Assembly: GCF_964355755.1 (NCBI RefSeq)
Contig: NC_092671.1
Span: forward strand, 19,432,001 to 19,496,000
Length of the DNA: 64,000 nt
Direction: 5' to 3'
Source: Antedon mediterranea
Lineage: Eukaryota; Echinodermata; Crinoidea; Comatulida; Antedonidae
The position numbers and the translations under genes are program-made. Below are positions 35,331-44,800 of this stretch, in pieces (position 1 is the stretch's first letter; every line of letters begins with the position of its first letter). The notes below the pieces were generated by a model. That model ran no database searches. It saw only the letters and a list, made by a program, of their open reading frames with translations, and had not been told where the DNA came from.

Positions 35331-37369
35331 AGTAGGCCTACTATATAGATATAATAAACTTGGTCATGACATCATTCATTAAGAATAAAATAATTCATAT
35401 ACAATGATAAAAGGTACGTTTTAAATTGTTTACGAAAGGAAAAAAGAGATGAAGAGTTGACAATACTAGAATCTAAATGATTTCATAATAAAGGACCAGA
35501 AACGTGAATAAAATGAGAGGAACTTGTTAATCACACAAAAGGAATAGTTAATTGAAATTTATGTCTATTTTCTCTGATTGTGATTTGGAACAGCAATATT
35601 AAATAAATTGATCTTTGGAGAAGGAAGGTTGTTGAAAAAATATTGATACAACAATATCAATAATTTCATTCTAGTCACCTAGACTAACTTACGGTACATT
35701 CTAATTGTATTTGAAATATATAATACATGTAGTAGACTTACACACCTACCTATTTTTCAGAAGAAATAATATTTAATTGTAATTATTATGTGACTAAAAA
35801 GACAGGAGATGGGCATCGCTGGGAGATATTGCTTATGCCTAGCCTGTGTATCGTATCACGAATAGTACTACTGTAGCTCATCTGCTCGCCCCCTTGATTT
35901 AATGTAGGTCATGAGACAAATAGAACTAGAACGAAAATACACATCGATATGACAACTCATGCCGCAGTATTTTGAATCAGCTGAAGCATATAATAATAGT
36001 TGTTTTTGTGGTAGCCCGTATAACAAAGAGATACTCATATCTAGGCGATATGAACAAGTTGTTCAGCTGCTGCATAGTCAATTATTTACGAATCCTCTAG
36101 CCTAAATGTTACGCAAATTAAAAGACGACGCAGAAATAGTTTTTGAGATATGAGAAACCATCGTCATTATTCAACTCAAGATTTCCAACATGATCTGTCG
36201 GGTCAATTTTTGTTTCACCAATGTAAATATACAATTTGGTTTTTCCAACTGTTGATGTGATCCAAAAGTATATATTCTGTTTTTTCATTGTTTAATTTTA
36301 GAAAGTTATTTTTCATTCAGACACGCAATTCATACTAGATACAATTTTGGAGCGATTTTAAAGAAATGTTACTGTGTGCCATTTGTAGGCTTAAATGAAA
36401 TATAAAGCTGAGTATCATCAGCATAAATATAGTACAGATCATATTTACTAATTATCACGAATCGGATGTAAATAATTAATTGTAAACAATTTTGCGGCCC
36501 AAGCACAGATCATTGTAGTACCGATAGTTTAATAAAGAGCTTTAAGATACATACATGTTGAGGTCTATTTTCCAAATATGACCGGCACCAATCAAGTGTA
36601 GGCCTATTTCCTTCATCACCAAAGTTACCATGGTAACAGGTGTACTATTTTTTCGCAAAAAAACGCCATTATTATTGTACCAATGTATAAAACAAAAATT
36701 GGCGTAAATTAATTATTGAATTTAGGAGATATTATTTTTTATTTTTCTTAGGGGGGTTTTCAGGAATTTCATAGATGGACAATTTTTTATATTTTTAAAA
36801 AGGCTATAACTCAGATGTTAACGGTTCAAAAGCAACCATGGTGTAGGCATGGTTGGTTGAATGGTTGCTCTTGTTGTTTCCATTAAAATTATCGTGGGCA
36901 ATCATGTAATTTCTGTGTAGTGTTTATAGATAAATGGTTGAAATTTACATTTTCTCATGTTATTTGTAGTATACAGAAATAGGTGTTAAAGAACCTAGTA
37001 CATCTTTCGAGACGAGTAGGGTGTTACCCCGGTGTACTAGTTCATTCATACACACACACACTGTCGTGGACAGACGTATTGGTGCCAGCCGTAGTTGGCT
37101 GCCGATTTCACAATGGTACCCTTAGTGGAGCAGTAGCCTTCAACTATGAAGAAGAATAAAAAAATAGAAGAAGAGAAGAAAACTTGACCCTAATTATCTC
37201 TTTAACATTACCCTTAAGATTCAGAATAACACATTTAATTTTGCATTAGGAGGAGTCTAGGTTATGTACAAATATAAATGTAAACCTAAATATTCAAAAT
37301 ATCATTTTTGAGTTAGCCATAAAATAGTAATAAATTATTATAAGTTATTTATGGAGTAGAATTTGTTTA
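35331..37369. other. Gene-poor, AT-rich stretch
   Basis: No supported exon. It contains a perfect palindromic X-box-like GTTACCATGGTAAC (36624-36637) and, at about 36990-37140, a repeat-like block (CTTTCGAGACGAGTAGGG, ACACACACACAC, GGTGCCAGCCGTAGTTGGC). Confidence 0.5.
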
Positions 37370-37890
37370 AGTTTAAAAGAAAATATTTTGTTTGAAGGTG
37401 CCATTTTAATTTCGTCGGGAAGATCATTAAATAATTTGGTGCCATGACTATAACGGATATTATGTTGCATTAATGTTAATTTGGTAAGGGGCGGGTGGAG
37501 GTTACAGGAGGATCTAGTTTTATGGGTATGAATACTATTATTTTTTATAAAGCTTCAAGAAAGTTTTAGTTGGAAGTAGACAGTTGACATGTTCATAGAC
37601 GAAGGTGCATTGTTGGAGGATATTGGTGTTTAGTTTTGGACAGTTAATAATTTAAGGTCAGAGAAAAGCTCACTAGTGTGATCTAGGCGTGATGCACCAG
37701 AGATAAGGCAAATAGCTTCTTTTGGAGAATAAAAATGTGGTTGAGGTTTGAGACATAGTTTTTTGCCCAGACAATATTACAGTAAGAAATAAAAGGTAAA
37801 ACAAGTGAACAATAAATCATGCGAAGGACTTCTTTGGGCAAGTAAAATGAAAGACGATATAAAATTCCAATTAGGTAAAGCATAATCTCT
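37370..37890 (-). mobile_element. Non-LTR retrotransposon tail (RT C-terminus)
   Basis: Minus-strand LPKEVLRMIYCSLVLPFISY, then CNIVWA, and further down HNIRYSHGTKLFNDLPDEIK, are the typical C-terminal motifs of LINE reverse transcriptases. Several frameshifts and stops. The 5' part is missing. Confidence 0.8.
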
Positions 37891-37905
37891 GTTATGTTGT
37901 TATCA

Positions 37906-37988
37906 GATTCTATAGTGTAGTGGTTATCATCTGCCCGGCCATCTGCCTAACACGCAGAAGGTCCCGAGTTCGAGCCCTGGCGGAATCA
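37906..37988 (+). tRNA. tRNA-Val(AAC)-like gene with a 10-nt insertion (probable pseudogene)
   Basis: Box A (TAGTGTAGTGG), anticodon arm TCTGC-CTAACAC-GCAGA with anticodon AAC, and box B (GAGTTCGAGCCC) all match animal tRNA-Val. The acceptor arm pairs GATTCT with GGAATC, including one G-T pair. The length is 83 instead of 73 nt. About 10 extra nt sit between the D arm and the anticodon stem, where ATCTGCC is duplicated (ATCTGCCCGGCCATCTGCC). Not a normal cloverleaf, hence probable pseudogene or SINE head. Confidence 0.65.
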
Positions 37989-37999
37989 CTCTCAACCTA

Positions 38000-38525
38000 G
38001 ATTTTTACAATATAAGGGGCATTCCCACCTGTTCCGTATCGCGGAATGGAGGACGGCGCCGTTCATTTCAACATGACGCGCCCGTTTACCGTTCCGTGAA
38101 AAACGTTCACGGAATTATTACATTCGAACGTTCCGTCACGTATTCCGTGACCTCGCATCATGACAACGGTGTCAAACGTTATTTTCATTAAAATGGCAGC
38201 CGTTTCTGGGTGGTCATCATCAGATGATAGTGAGGAAGATTGGATATCATTTTTTTCCGCTGTAATTTTAGCCAGAAGGAAAGAGAAATGGGTTAACGAG
38301 GTCTGTTGTTCTGAGAGAAAGAAATTCATGGGTCAGTTTCAAACGTTGGTAAAGCATAATTTGGCGACCAATGAAGATGAGTTCTTCAATTATTTTTTGA
38401 ATGACGCCTCACCAATACGGTTATCTGGTCGATTTGATTAAAGATGACATTAAAAAACTTAGGCCTAAATACAAGATTCAGAGAGAGTATATGCGAAAGA
38501 ACGTCTATCCATCTGTTTAAGGTAA
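38000..38525 (+). pseudogene. PIF/Harbinger-like nuclease, first part, frameshifted
   Basis: The plus-strand frame from 38160 has an acidic start and then EDEFFNYF. A one-base shift at the T-run about 38394 leads into MTPHQYGYLVDLIKDDIKK, the order seen in Harbinger-type transposase-derived proteins (...FFxYFRM-x-xxQFDYLL...). A TAA stop and GTAAGG follow at about 38519. The family call rests on short motifs, so it is moderate. Confidence 0.5.
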
Positions 38526-38589
38526 GGTATTGAAATTAAATTCCCCCCTAAGCATGATTCATTAAAAAAAACTTCAATATGCCACCTCA

Positions 38590-39151
38590 TACTTACTTAC
38601 TTACTTAAGCCTTGTTACACCTAGCAGTGCATAGGCCATCAACTACACGTCTCCATCTGACACGGTTCTGGGCAATTCCTTCCACCTCTGTCCAGTTATA
38701 GCCAGCATCCTTTACCTCCTGATCCAGTTCCCTCCTCCATGTGTTCCTTGGTCGTCCTCTTTTTCGTTTTCCTTGGGGATTCTATGTTAGGGCATGCCTA
38801 GTTATGTTGTGTTTTGGTTTCCTTAGTGTGTGACCAATCCATTTCCATTTCCTTCTGCTAATTTCAATTTCCACTGGCTCTTGTCCAGTTCTAACCCAGA
38901 GATCCTCATTTCTTATTTTTTTCTGGCCACCATATTCTGAGAATCCTTCTCAGACATTTATTGATGAACACTTGGATTTTCCTTATTATTTGTAGTAGTC
39001 CTCCATGATCCATATAACAGTACTGATTTGACATTTGAGTTGAATATTTTGATCTTTGTTTCTGTGCTGATGTATCTTGCCTTCCATACCTCATAGTAGG
39101 TAGTATATGCATAGGGCCTATGATTATAAAGTTATTCATTTTCACAAACAA
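38590..39151 (-). mobile_element. RTE-like non-LTR retrotransposon 3' end
   Basis: Minus strand: [20 protein letters not shown], then [32 protein letters not shown], and DGLCTARCNKA before the stop. This is the characteristic C-terminus of a widespread RTE-type or related LINE. Broken by stops and shifts. Confidence 0.85.
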
Positions 39152-39479
39152 AAATTAATTCAGTTACATAGTACAATTTATTTTAGAAGTTAATAAATGC
39201 ATAATTGGCACGCCATAGAAGTAAAGCATGCTCTCCTCTCCTCTCTCCAGCCTCTCTCTCTCTCTGAGCTGTTTGATGGCTGGCTGGTTGGTTGGCGCGC
39301 TGGCAAGCTGTGTGTGCCGCCGTATTTTCAGAAAGTCACGGTGTACTTGGCCTAGGAAGCTATTGTATAAAGGCTAGGCTACATATGTAACATTTGTTGT
39401 TGCTTATATAACAAAACAGGTATATTTAAATAAAATGAAAATTTACAATAGTTAAATGATGTTAGCCTTGCGGCTAGGC

Positions 39480-39865
39480 TTGTTGGATTCGCTTGTTGTT
39501 TTATGTCTAGGCCTATAGGCTAGGCCTAGCTAGGCCTACTAGGCCTAGCCTAGCTAGCCTACCTACTAGGGTAGGCCAAGGCCTATAGGCTAGGCCCTAG
39601 AAGTCCAGGCCTACTAGCCTAGGGCCTAACTTAACTAGGCTAGGCCTAGGTAGGTAGACTAGGAGGTGATCCGTTGTTTTGTTGAAATTTGTAGCCAGCA
39701 GACAGAGCAGTGCTGGGTTGTCTCACAGTGTTTGTTTCGGTGGTATACTTCCTAGCTTGGCTAGCTAGCTAGCCTAGGTAGGTAGGCCTTATTATTAGCT
39801 AGAGGGATTGCCTTCTAGGGCTAGAATATAGGCCTAGGCTAGTAGTAGGCCTAGGCCCAGATTAG
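39480..39865. repeat. AGGCCTA/CTAG-rich low-complexity DNA
   Basis: Dense irregular runs of TAGGCCTA, CTAGCTAG and CCTACTAGG. Similar clusters lie at 31280-31520 and 54030-54420. Confidence 0.75.
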
Positions 39866-40680
39866 GCCAAGTTGAGCCGCCGACAAGTTGAGCCGCCGCT
39901 AGAAAAACATTATTTTCTATAAAATGCTAAATGCTAACTTTCGCCGGTGCTCGTTTCTATTTAATAGAAGTTCTATTTTTATTGGTGGGGATAACAATGT
40001 AATTCAAAAGTTTATATCACGATTTTTCGTATATATTATTAAATATTACAATTTAAAGAAATTTATGAAAATCTGACTTGTAGATTCCAAAATATAAGGC
40101 CTAAAACATCACTGAAAATGATCGTTTTTAGCCAATAATGACGTAAACATGTTGCCCCCCCCCCCCCTCAGGCGGCAGTTGTATGAACTAGGCCTAAAGG
40201 CCTACTCCATTTTTCGGTAAAATAATTACGTAAAATCAGCGTTTTTTAGGAAAATATTTTGTGTATTAAAATAGTAAAATTCAATAAAATATGGTGTTAA
40301 AAGATAGTAAATAAAAATAATAATTATTTAACCTCATTCGAAGAATACCAATACTCTATTAGTCCTGGAGACAACGTGATTTTACGTGGTAGGCCTCCAC
40401 GCGAACAACATTTTATGGAGTGCACAGCATTTTTACCTTGAAAGATTAAAAAACAATTACATTATTAAATATGACTACCTTCTATTGCTGTGTTATGGCG
40501 GTTCAAACCAACAAAATTGTAGTATGTAATTATATATTATTTATTTTCATGACACAATAAACATAAAGACCATGAACTTATATTATTATTATGTACAGGA
40601 CACCGCTCTAATCACTACGCGAAATATCGTAAAAGACGCACTGGGCGTTTCATAGAAATTACCGGCGGCTCAACTTGCCC
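39866..40680 (-). mobile_element. Non-autonomous element with GAGCCGCCG ends, copy 2
   Basis: Inverted relative to copy 1. Starts CCAAGTTGAGCCGCCG, ends CCGGCGGCTCAACTTG, and shares CTGGGCGTTTCATAGAAAT and the CACGTTGT/ACGTGGTAGGCC region. It includes a run of 13 C (40155-40167). Confidence 0.75.
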
Positions 40681-41757
40681 TAGGCCCTACTACTACAGTA
40701 AGTATTTTTTGCCTAGAAGGAAATTCGGTCAAGAAAATGTGAATGAAGACCTGACTGACTAGGCCTAGCTAGGCCTATACCTATTTTGGCTAAAAAAACT
40801 CCGTCCTAGCTAGGTTTAACTGTTTGGTGAAAGATGAAATATCAGTACAGTATGTGTAATCTGGGAAGGTAATAAGTACAAAAATAGATCCGGGCCTAAT
40901 CAAATTTTGATTTCATTGTATACTACTACTGTACATGTCGGACTTTAGGTCGATATCCCCGAGTTGTACAATGAATGATTAAATTTACCCCCTAACTTGT
41001 TTTATGTTGGAATGGACAGGGAATATCAGTAAAGGGGATAAAGACCAAATTGAAAAGGTGCTGGGTAGAGCGGGGAAAGTAATTGGTTAGTCTGTGCAAA
41101 CGCTTGACTCTTTCTACAGCAAACACATCAATCATCCTCCCTCTCCATAGCGACATTATCAGCTCCGTAATCATTAGAAGTGGTAAGATAAGGGAGGTGA
41201 ATGCACAGATGGACCGTTGCAAGTACTCGTTCTACCCAGCTGGGATACGACATTATAACAAAAGATTTGTTAGATAGTTCTTTTTTTTTCCCTTATATTT
41301 ATTTTAGGCAATCCAAGATGTGAGCACTGTAATTTAATTATATTGTTAGATATTTAAAAGGAATCTTTATCTGTAAAATTAATATTTAGTAATCAATTTT
41401 TCTTTTACGTAATTTGTTGCATAAATAAAAGACAGTCAGACGTACACTCTCTATTAAAGAAGTATTGTCCCCCAAAAACATGAAAAATGAAGATTAATTA
41501 TTTAAATCAAACTTTGAATTGGTTAGTTTTAATAAAGTTAATCACTTCCATAGAAAAAAACCAAACATTTTCCGTTATAAAATAACATGATCAAAATAAA
41601 TTTTTTAGATTCAATTTTTGGTCAAGGTAAATTTCACCTAAAATCTAAATGACGAAAATGTATGTATTAAGCGGAGTCATTGAAATCACACCAAACATTG
41701 AGATCATTAAGAATTAATTCTTAAACTCTTATATTTTTATACGCTCTTGTAGACAAC
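40681..41757. other. VPS72 upstream region
   Basis: No coding exon supported. A splice-acceptor-like TCTTGTAG just before the ATG suggests an untranslated first exon further left. 41457-41640 shares a dispersed repeat with 62421-62600 (CCAAAAACATGAA, ATGAAGATTAAT, AATCACTTCCATAGA). The open frame at 41083-41277 ends RCKYSFYPAGIRHYN, faintly like a LINE tail. Confidence 0.45.
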
Positions 41758-41877
41758 ATGAGCCTTGTTGGTGGTCGAGAGAAGCGTGTTACAGCTGGCA
41801 ACAGGCTTCATCGTATGTTAGCTGAAGAAGCGGATGAGGATGACTTTTATAAAACAACATATGGTGGATTTTCAGAG
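41758..41877 (+). CDS. VPS72: VPS72 coding exon 1
   Basis: 120 nt, 40 codons, phase 0 out. Encodes the conserved N-terminus through YGGFSE. Donor GAG|GTAAAT. Confidence 0.95.
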
Positions 41878-44800
41878 GTAAATTACTAATATAACAAATT
41901 TTCAGTCATAGTGACTTTTTGTAGAATTTCATATTATTAGTGGTGATCTTGTACTGTGCTTATTAGTGGTGATCTTGTACTGTGCTTATTAGTGGTGATC
42001 TTGTATTGTGCTTATTAGTGGTGATCTTGTACTGTGCTTATTAGTGGTGATCTTGTACTGTGCTTATTAGTGGTGATCTTGTACTGTGCTTATTAGTGGT
42101 GATCTTGTACTGTGCTTATTAGTGGTGATCTTGTACTGTGCTTATTAGTGGTGATCTTGTACTGTGCTTATTAGTGGTGATCTTGTACTGTGCTTATTAG
42201 TGGTGATCTTGTACTGTGCTTATTAGTGGTGATCTTGTACTGTGCTTATTAGTGGTGATCTTGTACTGTGCTTATTAGTGGTGATCTTGTACTGTGCTTA
42301 TTAGTGGTGATCTTGTACTGTGCTTATTAGTGGTGATCTTGTACTGTGCTTATTAGTGGTGATCTTGTACTGTGCTTATTAGTGGTGATCTTGTACTGTG
42401 CTTATTAGTGGTGATCTTGTACTGTGCTTATTAGTTGTGATCTTGTACTGTGCTTATTAGTGGTGATCTTGTACTGTGCTTTTACTTCTATGCCTAACAT
42501 TTGAAAGTTCTATCACTTTAGTTTTTGTAAAATAATTGATTTATTTAATGTAAATTGAATTTAAGGCATTTTTATAGTATTTCAGATTTTCCCACACAAA
42601 GCAACATAATTTGAAAAAACAAGTGAACGCTGTACAAGGAGGGCCATGGGAACACCATTATCACTTGGGCACACCTACCGTCTTTCTTAAATCAATATTA
42701 ATAAATTATTATATATATTAAATAAATTAAAATATTGTGCGCCCCTGAAAATGAGAAGATTCACAATAAGTAGACAGGTTCTAGACAGAAATTTCTCATT
42801 TTGGCAAACATGGCATGTCAAAACTATGAGCTGGTGGCGCTACATAAAAAGGGACAATAACTAGTCTGAAACTTGTGGCAAGTCTACTCAATAGGTATTT
42901 TGTACTTGACAGGAAGTTGATGACAATGAATATGAAAGTGAAGCAAGTGGTAAAGAATCATCAAGTGATAGTGACATTAGTGAATCGGAAGATGATGAAC
43001 CAGAATCAAATGATGAAGATGAAGGACCAAAAAGAAAGAAGAGAGTTGTTACTAAAGCTTATAAGGTAAGAAAAGATAAAAGACCAAAAAGGAAGAAAAG
43101 TGTTGTTACTAAACTTATAAGGTGAGAAAAGATAAAGGACCAAAAAGGAAGAAAAGTGTTGTTACTAAACTTATAAGCTAAGAAAAAATAAAGGACCAAA
43201 AAGGAAGAAAAGAGTTGTTTCTAAATCTTATAAGGTAAGAAAGGATAAAGGACCAAAAAAAAAAAAAAGAGTTGTTACTAAATCTTATAAGGTAAGGAAA
43301 GATAAAGGACCAACAAGGAAAAAAAGAGTTGTTACTAAATCTTATAAGGTAAGAAAAGATGAAGGACCAACAAGGAAAAAAAGAGTTGTTACTAAATCTT
43401 ATAAGGTAAGGAAAGATAAAGGACCAACAAGGAAAAAAAGAGTTGTTACTAAATCTTATAAGGTAAGAAAAGATGAAGGACCAACAAGAAAAAAAAAGAG
43501 TTGTTACTAAATCCTATAAGGTAAGGAAAGATAAAGGACCAACAAGGAAAAAAAGAGTTGTTACTAAATCTTATAAGGTAAGGTAAGAAAAGATGAAGGA
43601 CCAACAAGGAGAAAAAGAGTTGTTACTAAATCTTATAAGGTAAGAAAAGATGAAGGACCAACAAGGAAGAAAAGAGTTGTTACTAAATCTTATAAGGTAA
43701 GGAAAGATAAAAGACCCACAAAAAAAAAGTTTATAGAGTAATAAAAGATGAGGTACCAAAAAAGAATTGTTTGCAAGGTAATAAAAAATGACTAAAAAGA
43801 AAGAGTTGTTACTAAATTGTATAAGGTAAAAGATAAAAGACCAAAAAGCTTATTAGTTAAGAAAAGCCAAAGAGAATTTGTTGTACTTAAGTGTACTATA
43901 CTTAAGCTTCACGTACTGTATTTTATTACATGTATTAATAATATTCATTATTTAGGAACCTGTCAAAAAACCATCAAAACCAAAAAGCAGTAGTAAGCCT
44001 CATCAAGAGAAAACAATTGTTGAAAAGAAATCTTCCCAGAGAATAGACACGGATGCAAGCAAGCAAAGTTTATCATCATCTTGTAAGTGTGGTACATAAA
44101 ATTTTCTAAGGAATCACTATAATAATATCAGGTGTAACGATTTAACTACTGTTTTTATATAAGAATTTTGCCAAATTCTATAATTGACCATTTTAAAAAG
44201 TTTTTAGTAGTGGTTTCTGTTTTTTTCTTTATGTATAAAAAAAACTTACAAGTTCAACCAGTTAATTAACAAATTTGCCTTATACTAAAGTTACAGATAT
44301 ATTGCCCCCCTAATGTTGAATTTATTTTAACAGGAAGGAAAACAATGGGTTATTAGGAAAATATTTTTAACTATTGTGGAGTAGCTTTGCGTCAGGCAGT
44401 TGAGTCAGATGTTTGCCATACTCTAATGGAAGAAAAGTGTTCTAGCCATCAGCACAAGCTTGATGGTCTATAGAGGTACATGAACAGAAAGCTAGTGATC
44501 TGGAGGGCATGGGGTCGGATTCTACCCAAGAATAACTTGCATTACATTATTTTTTTGTTTTCAATGTACTTAGTATAAAGTACAAAATTATGTCCGAGTA
44601 GGGCAAACATATGACCAATGTTTTTTTTTCTTTGGGAGTGAATGACTTTGAATTGAATATTAATCTTTTCATTCATCATTTTTTGGGGACATTTCATTTT
44701 TAAGCTGTGATTTTGAACAAATCATGTTCACATTATCCAAGCTTATTCATATGTGTAACATTAGATTTTTAATAAAGATGTATAGAAACTGGTTTGCTTC

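Noticed and set aside
41941-42481. 26-bp array considered as a CRISPR
   Set aside because: Copies are directly contiguous with no spacers, in an animal intron. It is a minisatellite.
43073-43122. Possibility that the VPS72 array is coding in the main transcript
   Set aside because: Read-through from exon 2 reaches TGA at the end of the first intronic unit (56 bp, out of step), and exon 3 joins in phase 0 to the first donor.
43571-43759. Minus-strand 62-codon frame with repeated WSFIFSYLIRFSNNSF
   Set aside because: Antisense product of the VPS72 exon-end array.
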